Shown here piece by piece: positions 41,763 to 52,284 of a stretch of DNA of 64,000 nt. The stretch is taken from the NCBI GenBank assembly GCA_013334865.1, contig JAAXWS010000005.1, forward strand, positions 1 through 64,000, given 5' to 3'. Position 1 is the first letter of the stretch. The number at the start of each line of letters is the position of its first letter. The DNA comes from Chlorobiaceae bacterium (GTDB lineage Bacteria; Bacteroidota; Chlorobiia; Chlorobiales; Chlorobiaceae). The position numbers and the translations under genes are program-made. Under the pieces are notes generated by a model. It was not told the origin of the DNA, did not search any database, and worked only from the letters and a program-made list of their open reading frames with translations.

Positions 41763-43169
41763 ATGGAACTTGAATTCTACGGGGCGACGCATCGGGTGAC
41801 CGGTTCCTGCCATATCCTCAGGGCTGGCGGTCATACGATTCTCCTTGATTGCGGGCTGGTGCAGGGCGGGCCTGAAGACGATGCGGTGAACCGTGAGCCC
41901 TTTCCCTTCGACCCCGACTCGATCGATGCGGTCGTCCTGAGCCACGGGCACATCGACCACTCCGGCCGCATTCCGCTTCTGGTGAAACGCGGATTCAATG
42001 GGCCGATCTATACCCACGAGGCTACCGCCGAGCTCTGCCGGGTGCTCCTCAAGGATTCGGCATCGCTGTCCGAGCACGACGCCCTGCGCCGCCGCCGGCA
42101 TGGCTATGGCGATGCGGAGCCGCTCTACACGGTCGAGGAGGCCCTGCTTGCCGTCGACCAGATGCATGGGCTTCGTTACGGGAAGATGAAGGAGATCCTG
42201 CCCGGCATCTCCATCCGCCTGCACGATGCCGGCCACATCCTCGGCTCCGCCTTCGTCGAGCTGGAGGTGACCGAGGGTGAGGTGCGCCGCACGCTTGTCT
42301 TCAGCGGAGATATCGGCCAGTACGGCACCCCCATCATGAACGATCCTTCAGCGATCGGCCACGCCGATTATGTCATCGTCGAAAGCACCTACGGAGACCG
42401 CCTGCACCGCTCGCTCGAGGAGACCGTCAGCGAGATCGGCGAGATCATCGACGCTGCGCACCGTGACCACGGAAACGTGCTCATCCCGTCATTCGCCGTC
42501 GGCAGGAGCCAGGAGCTGCTCTACCTTCTCGGACAGCACTACCACGAGTGGGACCTTCCCCGCTGGCAGGTCTACCTCGACAGCCCCATGGCCATCGAAG
42601 CGGGCAAGATCTATTGGGGTCATCCCGAACTCTGGGACGACGAGGCGAAGCTGTTCCGGAAGGAGCTGCGCCGGATGCCGCCGCTGGGCAACCTCCACCT
42701 TACCGGGATGGTCGATCAGTCCATCGCGATCAACTCTGTCCGGCAGGGGGCGATCATCGTCGCCGGAAGCGGCATGTGCAACGGTGGACGGATCATCCAC
42801 CACCTGAAGAACAACATCTGGCGCCCGGAGTGCCATGTGCTCATCATCGGCTTCCAGGCGCTGGGGACCCTGGGGCGAAGGCTTGTCGACGGGCAGCATG
42901 AGGTGCATATCAACGGCACCTCCTTCCGCGTCGCGGCAAAAATCCACACCGTCGGAGGCCTGTCCGCCCATGGCGACCGGGACGACCTGCTCCGGTGGCT
43001 GGGCAGCTGCGAATGCCGGCCGGCCGTGTTCATCGTGCATGGCGAGGACCGGGTCAAGGAGATCTTCCGGGAGACCATAAAGGCTTCGATGTCGCTTGAG
43101 CCCGAGGTGCCCATGCCGGGGCAGATCCTCGACCTTGGAAGCGGCATCCTGCGCAGTGCAGAATCATGA
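41763..43169 (+). CDS. beta-CASP metallo-beta-lactamase ribonuclease-like protein
   Basis: The 468-aa protein has the zinc-binding LSHGHIDHSGRIP, DAGHILGS, FSGDIGQYG and ESTYGDR. The beta-CASP insert includes IPSFAVGRSQELL, and the C-terminal RNA-specificity segment includes GGLSAHGDRDDLLRW. Relatives are archaeal and bacterial CPSF-like nucleases that cut or trim RNA. GGAGG precedes ATG 41763. Its place between a DEAD helicase and RtcB supports a role in RNA processing. Confidence 0.9.
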   Translation: MELEFYGATHRVTGSCHILRAGGHTILLDCGLVQGGPEDDAVNREPFPFDPDSIDAVVLSHGHIDHSGRIPLLVKRGFNGPIYTHEATAELCRVLLKDSASLSEHDALRRRRHGYGDAEPLYTVEEALLAVDQMHGLRYGKMKEILPGISIRLHDAGHILGSAFVELEVTEGEVRRTLVFSGDIGQYGTPIMNDPSAIGHADYVIVESTYGDRLHRSLEETVSEIGEIIDAAHRDHGNVLIPSFAVGRSQELLYLLGQHYHEWDLPRWQVYLDSPMAIEAGKIYWGHPELWDDEAKLFRKELRRMPPLGNLHLTGMVDQSIAINSVRQGAIIVAGSGMCNGGRIIHHLKNNIWRPECHVLIIGFQALGTLGRRLVDGQHEVHINGTSFRVAAKIHTVGGLSAHGDRDDLLRWLGSCECRPAVFIVHGEDRVKEIFRETIKASMSLEPEVPMPGQILDLGSGILRSAES

Positions 43170-43185
43170 ACCAGACTGAAAGAGC

Positions 43186-43638
43186 ATGAACGTAAAGACC
43201 ATAGCTGAACTCATTCCCATCCTCCAGACGTCCGTCGGCCCGATGATCCTGATCTCGGGCCTCGGACTGCTGCTGCTGACCATGACCAACCGTCTCGGCA
43301 GGACCATCGACCGTTCCAGGCAGCTCCTCGACGAGTACGAGGAGCTGCCGACGGCGTCTCGATCCAAAGTCGACCGCGAGATCGTGGTGCTCTGGAAACG
43401 TGCGAGCTACGTCAGGACCGCGATCCTGTTCGCCTCGGCGACCTGCCTCGGGGCGGCCACGCTGGTCATCACGCTCTTCCTGACCGGCCTTTTCAGGATC
43501 GACGCGCCGATCGTCGTGTCAACGGTGTTCATCATGAGCATGCTGAGCCTGATCGCCGCGCTCGTCTTTTTCGTGCTCGATGTCAACCTCACCCTGTCGG
43601 CGCTCCGTATCGAGCTTGAGGGGCACCGGAGGCACTGA
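43186..43638 (+). CDS. DUF2721 membrane protein
   Basis: The 150-aa product has an N-terminal helix (VGPMILISGLGLLLLTMTN), then RLGRTIDRSRQLLDEYEEL, and two further helices (ILFASATCLGAATLVITLFL, STVFIMSMLSLIAALVFFVL). This is the layout of DUF2721 proteins. The function is unknown. It follows the beta-CASP gene by 16 bp. Confidence 0.8.
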   Translation: MNVKTIAELIPILQTSVGPMILISGLGLLLLTMTNRLGRTIDRSRQLLDEYEELPTASRSKVDREIVVLWKRASYVRTAILFASATCLGAATLVITLFLTGLFRIDAPIVVSTVFIMSMLSLIAALVFFVLDVNLTLSALRIELEGHRRH

Positions 43639-43644
43639 GCTCCC

Positions 43645-44223
43645 TCAGCGCCCCTTCATCCTGTAGGTGCCGATCAGCACCGCCTCCCCGAGCACATGTC
43701 CCTTCATTGCCGCCTCGAGCTGCCGCTTGTCGGGCGAGTGGAGGTCGTCAAGGAGCACGTCGAGCGCGTAGAGCTTGTGGAAATAGCGGTGCGTGCCGAC
43801 CGGCGGGCACGGGCCGCTGTAGTGCCTGCGCTTCGAGTTCCCGATCCCCTCGAGCACACCCGGTGGCAGCGGCAGGTTTCCCGCGCCCTCCTTCAGTCCC
43901 GCCATGGAGGGCGGGATGTTGTAGACCAGCCAGTGTACCCAGGTCAACTTCGGCGCGGCCGGATCGGGTGCGTCGGGGTCGTCGACGATCAGCACCAGGC
44001 TTTTCGTGCCGGCCGGCAGGTTCGACCAGGTGAGCGGGGGAGAGACGTTTTCGGCTTCGCAGGTGTAACGGGCCGGTATCGGGCCCATATCTTCGAAAGC
44101 CGGCGAGGTGAGCGTCAGGGTCATGGTTCCTCCGGATCTTGCGGCGGCAGCGCCCATGGAGAGCAGGAGGGAGAGGATGACGGCCAGCACCGTACCGGTT
44201 CCGCGGCTTTTCCGGATCTTCAT
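43645..44223 (-). CDS. YbhB/YbcL family PEBP-like protein, secreted
   Basis: The 192-aa protein has a signal peptide (VLAVILSLLLSMGAAAA) and the phosphatidylethanolamine-binding-protein fold: YTCEAENVSPPLTWSNLPAG, VLIVDDPDAPDPA, WVHWLVYNIP, YSGPCPPVGTHRYFHKLYAL. Bacterial members are of uncertain function; some influence kinases or stress responses. It converges with the DUF2721 gene, six bases apart, and is divergent from rtcB. Confidence 0.9.
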   Translation of the reverse strand: MKIRKSRGTGTVLAVILSLLLSMGAAAARSGGTMTLTLTSPAFEDMGPIPARYTCEAENVSPPLTWSNLPAGTKSLVLIVDDPDAPDPAAPKLTWVHWLVYNIPPSMAGLKEGAGNLPLPPGVLEGIGNSKRRHYSGPCPPVGTHRYFHKLYALDVLLDDLHSPDKRQLEAAMKGHVLGEAVLIGTYRMKGR

Positions 44224-44338
44224 CTCCGCAGCGGGTTCAGGTTTCGGGGGTGCATCAGCAGGAACGCTTACCAGCGCCTGTTGGTTCAGTCAAGGCCGGA
44301 GCAGATTCTCCCTCGAACGGCACAAACGGAGACGCAAC

Positions 44339-45736
44339 ATGGAACGGGGATCGATCAGGAGGGTTTCGGACTGGCTGTGGGAGATACCCCGCGTCTACCG
44401 TGAGGACATGCGGGTGCCCGCCCGATTCTACGCCTCCGAGGCCATGCTCGCCCAGATCCTCGCTGACCGATCGCTCGAGCAGCTGGTCAACGTGGCCACC
44501 CTGCCCGGCATCCGGCTCCATGCCCTCGCCATGCCCGACATCCACGAAGGCTACGGCTTTCCCATCGGCGGCGTCGCGGCCTTCGACCTCGACGAGGGCA
44601 TCATCTCTCCCGGGGGCATCGGCTACGATATCAACTGCGGCGTGAGGCTGCTCAGGACCGGTGAGCATTTCGCCGACGTCCGCGACAGGATCCCGGATCT
44701 GGCCCGCGGCATCTACCGGCAGGTGCCTTCCGGAGTCGGCCACGGCAACCGGATCACCTTCTCCACCGAACAGCTCGACACGATCCTGCGCGGCGGGGCA
44801 GGGGCGATGGTCGGGTTCGGCTACGGGACGGAGGAGGACCTCGGGTACCTCGAATCGGGCGGCGTGCTCGATGCGGCCGACCCCGCAGCGGTCTCACCGC
44901 ATGCCAGGCAGCGGGGCCTCGACCAGCTTGGCACCATGGGGGCAGGCAACCACTTCGTCGAGATCGACAGGGTCTCCACGATCTTCGATCCTGCCGCCGC
45001 CGAACGCATGGGGCTCTTCCGCGGCCAGGTGGTCATCCAGATCCATACCGGCTCCCGCGGCCTCGGCCACCAGATCGCCACGGACTACATCCGGGCAATG
45101 AACCTCGCCATGCCCGGTTACGGCATCACGGTACCCGATCGCGAGCTTGCCTGCGTGCCGTTCCGCAGCAGGGAGGGGCAGGAGTACTTCCGCGCCATGT
45201 CGGCCGGCGCGAACTTCGCCTGGGCCAACCGCCAGCTCATCACCTGGGAGGTCCGAAGGGCGTGGGAGTCGCTTTTTACATCCGAACCTCCGGAGGTACT
45301 CTACGACGTCGCGCACAACGTTGCCAAGATCGAGGAGCACGAGGTGGAAGGGCGCAAAGTGCAGCTGCTGGTGCTCCGCAAGGGCGCCACGCGCGCATTC
45401 CCCGGCCAGCCGGTCATCATTCCCGGCAGCATGGGCACCAGCTCGTTCGTGCTGGAGGGGATGGCCGGCTCCATGCGCGAGAGCTTCGGCTCCTCCTGCC
45501 ACGGCGCAGGCCGCCGCATGTCGCGCACCAAGGCCAGGCACACGATCCAGGGCAGCCACCTCAGGAAGGTGCTGGAGGAGCAGGGCATCTCCGTGCAGGC
45601 CGGCTCCATGTCCGGCCTCGCCGAAGAGGCCCCCGAAGCCTACAAGGACATCGCCGACGTCGTTGGCACCGTCGCCGCCGCCGGCATCGCCCGCAAAGTC
45701 GCCCAGCTGGTACCCGTCGGCATCATGAAAGGGTGA
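44339..45736 (+). CDS. rtcB: RNA-splicing ligase RtcB
   Basis: This 465-aa ligase joins 2',3'-cyclic phosphate or 3'-phosphate RNA ends to 5'-OH ends with GTP and manganese. Metal and guanylation residues are visible in GGIGYDINCGVR, MGAGNHFVEID, IHTGSRGLGHQ, DVAHNVAKIEEH and SSCHGAGRRMSR. ATG 44339 begins the family-like start VSDWLWEIP; the frame is open further upstream but overlaps the divergent ybhB region. Archease and a cyclic phosphodiesterase lie 5-6 kb upstream. A repeat array starts about 45 bp after the stop. Confidence 0.95.
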   Translation: MERGSIRRVSDWLWEIPRVYREDMRVPARFYASEAMLAQILADRSLEQLVNVATLPGIRLHALAMPDIHEGYGFPIGGVAAFDLDEGIISPGGIGYDINCGVRLLRTGEHFADVRDRIPDLARGIYRQVPSGVGHGNRITFSTEQLDTILRGGAGAMVGFGYGTEEDLGYLESGGVLDAADPAAVSPHARQRGLDQLGTMGAGNHFVEIDRVSTIFDPAAAERMGLFRGQVVIQIHTGSRGLGHQIATDYIRAMNLAMPGYGITVPDRELACVPFRSREGQEYFRAMSAGANFAWANRQLITWEVRRAWESLFTSEPPEVLYDVAHNVAKIEEHEVEGRKVQLLVLRKGATRAFPGQPVIIPGSMGTSSFVLEGMAGSMRESFGSSCHGAGRRMSRTKARHTIQGSHLRKVLEEQGISVQAGSMSGLAEEAPEAYKDIADVVGTVAAAGIARKVAQLVPVGIMKG

Positions 45737-45779
45737 TGCACATCTCCGACAGGACCTTCGGAGAATCAGTTCCAAATTC

Positions 45780-46067
45780 AGGGAATCCCGACCCGTCGGG
45801 ATCCCGGACATTCGTGGCAGGAATCCGAAGATCTTCCGAAAGCACAGTCCCATACTCAGGATGGCTTCAGCCCTGCGGACATTCGTGGCAGGAATCAACA
45901 AACTCTCAAAATCGCCGTCCCATACTCAGCAGGGTTTTAACCCTGCGGAAATTCGTGGCAGGGATCCAAAAAACTCTCGAAATCGCCGTCCCATATTCAG
46001 CAGGGTTTTAACCCTGCGGAAATTCAACTTTTACATTCTCCTGTGTAGCCCCCGGCTTCAGCCGGGG
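45780..46067 (+). repeat. 70-bp-period repeat array, left of the IS200-like gene
   Basis: The phrase CATACTCAG recurs at 45851, 45921 and 45992, with more degenerate units from about 45780. Each unit carries a hairpin CAGGGTTTTAACCCTG and ends CCCTGCGG(A)ATTCGTGGCAGG. The array ends with a ~48-bp tail ending in CCCCCGGCTTCAGCCGGGGG, which is repeated exactly at the end of the right array. Bases 46068-46220 hold further GC hairpin fragments and no gene. Confidence 0.9.
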
Positions 46068-46220
46068 GGGGGGAGAGGAACTCCCCCCCCAAAAAAAATC
46101 CCGGGCTTCAGCCCAATATCTTCCTTCTGGGTCCAACAAATTTTCACGAAACCTTATCAAGCCGTACATTTTATCAGTGATTTTCCCGACATTCCCGAAC
46201 CCGGCAATCCCCCCACCCCC

Positions 46221-46652
46221 ATGCCGATTGTCAGACTCTGGGCTCACTGCATATGGGCGACCAAGAACCGTGCGCGTATCCTCAAACCCGACATCCGGGC
46301 GGAACTGCTACGCCACATGGCTGACTACGCAAAGAAGAACGGGATCTTCATCGATTGCCTCAATGGCAGCACCGACCATCTGCACCTGCTGGTTTCGTTA
46401 GGCGCCGACCAGCGCATCTCTGAAGTCGTCAGGATGCTGAAAGGTGAATCGGCGTATTGGCTCAATAGGTCGGGGGCGTTTCCCTTCAGGTTCGCCTGGC
46501 AGGCCGACTACTTCGCTGCATCGGTAAGCGAATCGCAGGTCGACAAAGTGAGGACGTATATCGCTAACCAAATCGAGCACCACAGGGTCAGGAGCTTCGC
46601 CGAAGAGTACGATGAGTGGCTCGAGAAGTGCGGGTTTGCCAAGCCGGGATGA
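46221..46652 (+). CDS. IS200-like Y1 (HUH) transposase, short REP-associated type
   Basis: The 143-aa protein begins MPIVRLWAHCIWATKNRARI. It has the HUH motif STDHLHLLVSL and the catalytic tyrosine in VRTYIANQIEHHR, the layout of IS200/TnpA-type single-strand transposases. The start MPIV matches the family. The gene is framed by hairpin-rich repeat arrays, as REP-associated transposases usually are. The frame is intact. Confidence 0.9.
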   Translation: MPIVRLWAHCIWATKNRARILKPDIRAELLRHMADYAKKNGIFIDCLNGSTDHLHLLVSLGADQRISEVVRMLKGESAYWLNRSGAFPFRFAWQADYFAASVSESQVDKVRTYIANQIEHHRVRSFAEEYDEWLEKCGFAKPG

Positions 46653-46680
46653 ATCCCGGCGGCAGCCGTGAGGGATTTTT

Positions 46681-46880
46681 GGGTTAAAACCCTATAAAAT
46701 AATTGGATAACTGTGCCCCGGGCTCAAGCCCGGGGCTATACAAGAACATGTAAGATTTGAATGTCCGTCGGCCTGAAGCCACTCCTGAATGTGGGAGGCT
46801 CAAGCTCGGGGCTACAGAAGAGAATTCAATATTTGAGTGTACGTCATCCCGACAAGTCGGGATATTCTGAATGTCGGATC
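46681..46880. repeat. REP-type hairpins between the transposase gene and the right array
   Basis: GGGTTAAAACCC (46681-46692), a near-perfect GCCCCGGGCTCAAGCCCGGG hairpin (46715-46736), GCTCAAGCTCGGGGCTACAG (about 46799) and a CGACAAGTCGGGATATTC element (about 46853) are single or degenerate relatives of the hairpins in the arrays. Confidence 0.7.
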
Positions 46881-46919
46881 CCGTCCTGTCAGACCGCGGA
46901 TATTTGCCGCAGGAACCCG

Positions 46920-47229
46920 AAGATCCTCCGAAATCACCTTCCCATACTCAGCAGGGTTTTAACCCTGCGGACATTCGTGGCAGGAATCCAAAAACTCTCG
47001 AAATCGCCGTCCCATACTCAGCAGGGTTTTAACCCTGCGGACATTCGTGGCAGGAATCCAAAAACTCTCAAAATCGCCGTCCCATACTCAGCAGGGTTTT
47101 AACCCTGCGGACATTCGTGGCAGGAATCCAAAAACTCTCGAAATCGCCGTCCCATACTCAGCAGGGTTTTAACCCTGCGGACATTCAACTTTTACATTCT
47201 CCTGTGTAGCCCCCGGCTTCAGCCGGGGG
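46920..47229 (+). repeat. 70-bp-period repeat array, right of the IS200-like gene
   Basis: CATACTCAG occurs at 46942, 47012, 47082 and 47152, an exact 70-bp period with almost no divergence. The tail 47180-47229 matches the tail of the left array. There are no variable spacers, so this is not a CRISPR. Confidence 0.92.
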
Positions 47230-47279
47230 AACACTTCATGCACGTTGTGCACTTTTCGAAGAGAATCTGAACATGCTGA

Positions 47280-48194
47280 TTATCCCCTCGGATGGAAGGT
47301 CCTGTGGACCTCCTTGATGAAGGAGCGGTCGATGTGGGTGTAGATCTGGGTGGCGATGATGGAGCTGTGGCCGAGCATCTCCTGGACGGCTCGCAGGTCG
47401 GCGCCGCCTTCGAGGAGGTGGGTGGCGAAGGTGTGGCGGAAGGTGTGGGGGCTGACGGCCTTTTCGATACCTGCGATCACGGTGTATTGTCGCACGATGT
47501 TCCATGCGGCCATGCGTGACATGCCTGATCCCCGCCCGCTGAGGAAGAGGGTGTCCTGCGCCCTGGGGCCGGCGAGGCTGGGGCGAAGCTCCTCCTGGTA
47601 GCGCTTGACCCATGTTGCCGCAGACTCTCCGATCGGCACCAGCCGCTCCTTCGATCCCTTTCCGAATACCCTTACGAAACCGCCGTCAAGGTAGAGGCTC
47701 TGCTGCGTCAGGCCGGTCAGTTCGCTGACCCGGACGCCGGTGGCGTAGAGGAATTCGAGCATTGCCTTGTCGCGGATGAGGTACTTGCCCGGCGGGTGCT
47801 GCCGGAGGGGGGCGTCGAGGAGGCGCATCATCTCGTCCACGGTGAGTACGCAGGGGAGGTAACGGCCCTGCCTGGGCTGGTGGATGTTTTCGGAGGGGTT
47901 GCTCTCCGAGAGGCGTTCGGTGACGAGGAACTTGTGGAAGGAGCGGATGGCGGAGATGTTCCTGGCGACGGAGCTGGCTTCGAGGCCGATCTCGTGCAGT
48001 TCGAGGATGAATTTCCTGATGTCGCCCGGGACAGCTTCGGAGGGCGCTACCCCTGCCGACTGGAGCCATGAGAGGTAGCGCCCGAGGTCGTTCAGGTAGG
48101 AGGCGCGGGTGTTGCCCGAGAAGTTCCGTTCGAGGGTCAGGTAGTTGAGGAACGCCTCGAGGCTGGTCCGGTATGGCTCCTGCAGCCCTGGCAT
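47280..48194 (-). CDS. xerD: XerC/XerD-type tyrosine recombinase
   Basis: This 304-aa recombinase has an N-terminal SAM-like domain ([20 protein letters not shown]) and the catalytic set Arg in [10 protein letters not shown], Lys in [11 protein letters not shown], HxxR in [14 protein letters not shown], the second His in [10 protein letters not shown] and Tyr in IYTHID. It resolves chromosome dimers at dif. ATG 48194 lies two bases after the rsmB stop, so the pair forms an operon. Whether it is XerC or XerD cannot be settled here. Confidence 0.9.
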   Translation of the reverse strand: MPGLQEPYRTSLEAFLNYLTLERNFSGNTRASYLNDLGRYLSWLQSAGVAPSEAVPGDIRKFILELHEIGLEASSVARNISAIRSFHKFLVTERLSESNPSENIHQPRQGRYLPCVLTVDEMMRLLDAPLRQHPPGKYLIRDKAMLEFLYATGVRVSELTGLTQQSLYLDGGFVRVFGKGSKERLVPIGESAATWVKRYQEELRPSLAGPRAQDTLFLSGRGSGMSRMAAWNIVRQYTVIAGIEKAVSPHTFRHTFATHLLEGGADLRAVQEMLGHSSIIATQIYTHIDRSFIKEVHRTFHPRG

Positions 48195-48196
48195 CT

Positions 48197-49531
48197 TCAG
48201 GCTTCCTTTTTCCTGAACCTCGCGGCGAAGCCGCCGTCGAACCCTTCCCGTTCGCCGGGGAGGGTGAGCAGCCATCCTTCGGCGGTTTCGGCGGGAAGGT
48301 ATGCTTTCGGGAATGCTTCCGGGATGACGTCGGCCTCGAATTCGGGATGCCGTTCGAGGAAGGCTTTTGCCTGCTGCTCGTTCTCCTCTGGTTCGACGGA
48401 GCAGGTGGCGTAGACGAGCGTGCAGCCCGGCGCGAGCAGTTCGGCAGCACGGTCGAGCAGGGCCTTCTGCAGCCCGGCGAGCTCGTCGAGCTTTTCGGGG
48501 CCGGTGCGCCAGCGCAGTTCTGCGCGGCGCCCGAGCGCGCCGGTGCCGGTGCAGGGGGCGTCGAGCAGGATGATGTCAGGTGTGCAGCCGGGGTCGAATG
48601 TGAGCGAGTCCCCCTCCTTCGGCTCGATGATGGTGATGCCGAGCGCGCGGGCGTTCGAGGCGATCCGGTCGAGCCTGCGTGCCGAGCGGTCGAGGGCGAT
48701 GATCCTCCCCTTGTCGCCCATCAGCTCGGCCATGAAGGTGGACTTGCCCCCCGGGGCGGCGCACATGTCGTAGACGGTGCTGCCGGGCACAGGTGCTGCC
48801 AGCAGGCAGGCGAAGGCCTGCGATGGGTTCTGGACGCTGACGAGGCCCGCTGCGAGCAGCGGCTCCATGAGGGCGAATTCCTGCGAGAAGAGGAAGTGGC
48901 CGAGCCCGTCGCCGAGGCGGCGGATGCCGGCGAGGTCCTCCTTCGCGGCAAGCTCTTCGGGCGTGGCCTTGAGGCGGTTCACCCGGTAGCCGGTGGCCGG
49001 GGGGAGGTTGCCGTGACGGAGCATGGCTACGGTGCGTTCGAGGCCGTAGCGCGACATCCAGCGTTCGACGAGCCAGACGGGGTAGGAGTGGAGCACCGAA
49101 AGGCGGTCGGCGTCGCCCATTCCTGCGGTCCACGCCTCGAAGTCGGCGGTTTTCGGGGAGACCTTGCGGAGCACGCCGTTGACAAGCCTGGAGAGGTGGT
49201 CGCCCTTGAATTTGCGGGCAAGCTTGACGCACTCGTCGACCGCGGCCGGGCGGGGCACCCGGTCGAGGTGCAGGAGCTGGTAGACGCCGAGCCTGAGGAT
49301 GTTCTTCAGCACCGGGGCGGCCTTGGCGTAGTCGTGCCGGTAGAATTTCGAGATCACGAAGTCGCACTGGAGACGGTACTTGAGGGTGCCGCTCACCAGC
49401 TCGCGAGCCAGCGCACGGTCGCTTCGCCTGGCCTCCGATCCTTCGAGGAGGTGGTTGAGCACCTCTTCCGATTTCCTGTTGCCGGTCTCGAGCTCCTGGA
49501 GTGTCCGGAGGGCCGTTTCGCGTGCGTTCAT
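48197..49531 (-). CDS. rsmB: 16S rRNA (cytosine-967-C5)-methyltransferase
   Basis: The 444-aa protein has an N-terminal NusB-like RNA-binding domain (residues about 1-140, [20 protein letters not shown]) and a SAM-dependent methyltransferase domain. The latter has [38 protein letters not shown] with the first catalytic Cys, and [16 protein letters not shown] with the second. The length is normal for RsmB/Sun. Confidence 0.93.
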   Translation of the reverse strand: MNARETALRTLQELETGNRKSEEVLNHLLEGSEARRSDRALARELVSGTLKYRLQCDFVISKFYRHDYAKAAPVLKNILRLGVYQLLHLDRVPRPAAVDECVKLARKFKGDHLSRLVNGVLRKVSPKTADFEAWTAGMGDADRLSVLHSYPVWLVERWMSRYGLERTVAMLRHGNLPPATGYRVNRLKATPEELAAKEDLAGIRRLGDGLGHFLFSQEFALMEPLLAAGLVSVQNPSQAFACLLAAPVPGSTVYDMCAAPGGKSTFMAELMGDKGRIIALDRSARRLDRIASNARALGITIIEPKEGDSLTFDPGCTPDIILLDAPCTGTGALGRRAELRWRTGPEKLDELAGLQKALLDRAAELLAPGCTLVYATCSVEPEENEQQAKAFLERHPEFEADVIPEAFPKAYLPAETAEGWLLTLPGEREGFDGGFAARFRKKEA

Positions 49532-49619
49532 GGATATGGTGGTAAAGTCTGTAAGAGCAATGAAAAAAATGATATGTGTTGTAAAATAGCACGCGCTTCC
49601 TTAAATTCTTGACACTTGA

Positions 49620-51146
<1,527 letters not shown>

Positions 51147-51156
51147 TCAGGCATCA

Positions 51157-52215
51157 ATGGACCATATCGCTATCATATCCGAAGAGACCCGGTATTTCGA
51201 ATCGAACGAACCGCTTGCGCTTGAGCTCGGCGGCCAGCTGCCTTCCGTCAGGGTGGCTTACCGGACCTGGGGCAAGCTGAACGGGAAGAAAGACAACGTC
51301 ATCCTCATCTGCCATGCCTTGACCGGCAATGCCGACGCGGACGCCTGGTGGGGCGGACTGTTCGGCGAGGGCCGGGCGTTCGACGAGACGAAGGACTTCA
51401 TCATCTGCAGCAACGTGCTGGGCAGCTGCTACGGCACGACCGGGCCGCTGTCGCAGAATCCCGTATCGGGACGGCACTACGGCCCCGATTTTCCGCGCAT
51501 CACCATCCGCGACATGGTCGCGGTGCAGCACCGGCTCGTGAAGTCGTTCGGCATCGAGCGCCTCAATCTCGTGGTCGGCGCCTCGCTCGGCGGCATGCAG
51601 GTGCTGGAGTGGGGGTGCATGTACCCGGAGATGGCCGGTGCGCTGATGCCGATGGGCATCTCGGGCCGCCACTCAGCCTGGTGCATCGCCCAGAGCGAGG
51701 CCCAGCGGATGGCGATCGCGGCCGACGGCGACTGGAACGACGGCTGGTACGACCCTGCGCTGCAGCCAGCCAAGGGCCTTGCCGCCGCAAGGATGATGGC
51801 CATGTGCACCTATCGCTGCTTCGAGAACTTCCAGATCCGTTTCGGCAGGAAGATGCAGGAGGACGGGCTGTTCACGGCGGAGAGCTACCAGCGCTACCAG
51901 GGCAGGAAGCTGGTGGGGCGCTTCGACGCCAACACCTACATCACCCTCACCAGGGCGATGGACATGCACGATGTAGGGCGAGGCAGGGGGGCCTACGAAG
52001 CGGTGCTCGGGTCGCTGACGATGCCGGTGGAGATCCTCTCCATCGACTCGGACATCCTCTATCCCAAGGAGGAACAGGAGGAGCTGGCGCGCCTGATTCC
52101 CGGTTCTCGGATCCTCTTCCTCGACGAACCCTACGGCCACGACGCCTTTCTCATCGACGTGGAGACGGTCAGCAGGATGGTGTGCGAGTTCAGTGCAGGC
52201 ACCGCCCGGCGATGA
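51157..52215 (+). CDS. metX: homoserine O-acetyltransferase
   Basis: The 352-aa alpha/beta-hydrolase-fold enzyme has VAYRTWGKLN, CHALTGNADAD, the nucleophile elbow GASLGGMQVLEW, the aspartate in IDSDILYP and the catalytic His in YGHDAFLIDVE. It makes the substrate of MetY and is cotranscribed with it under the SAM riboswitch. A 63-bp palindrome follows its stop codon. Confidence 0.94.
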   Translation: MDHIAIISEETRYFESNEPLALELGGQLPSVRVAYRTWGKLNGKKDNVILICHALTGNADADAWWGGLFGEGRAFDETKDFIICSNVLGSCYGTTGPLSQNPVSGRHYGPDFPRITIRDMVAVQHRLVKSFGIERLNLVVGASLGGMQVLEWGCMYPEMAGALMPMGISGRHSAWCIAQSEAQRMAIAADGDWNDGWYDPALQPAKGLAAARMMAMCTYRCFENFQIRFGRKMQEDGLFTAESYQRYQGRKLVGRFDANTYITLTRAMDMHDVGRGRGAYEAVLGSLTMPVEILSIDSDILYPKEEQEELARLIPGSRILFLDEPYGHDAFLIDVETVSRMVCEFSAGTARR

Positions 52216-52217
52216 AA

Positions 52218-52280
52218 TGGGGTCAGGTCTTGTATTTTAGCATTTCCCGCGGAAATGCTAAAATACAAGACCTGACCCCA
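52218..52280. repeat. 63-bp palindrome (TGGGGTCAGGTCTTGTATTT family) between convergent genes
   Basis: Perfect 30-bp arms (52218-52247 and 52251-52280) surround CGC. The palindrome fills the gap between the metX stop (52215) and the serS end (52285). Similar GGGGTCAGGTCTTG repeats are known to me from many genomes near REP-associated transposases. It probably ends transcription in both directions or protects both 3' ends. Confidence 0.85.
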
Positions 52281-52284
52281 GAGT

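Noticed and set aside
45861-46220. Open frame continuing upstream of the IS200-like transposase
   Set aside because: It runs through the 70-bp array; the period is not a multiple of three and the family start is the ATG at 46221.
46920-47229. Regular 70-bp repeats that could be taken for a CRISPR array
   Set aside because: The units are identical over their whole length with no variable spacers, no cas gene is near, and each unit carries a REP-type hairpin.
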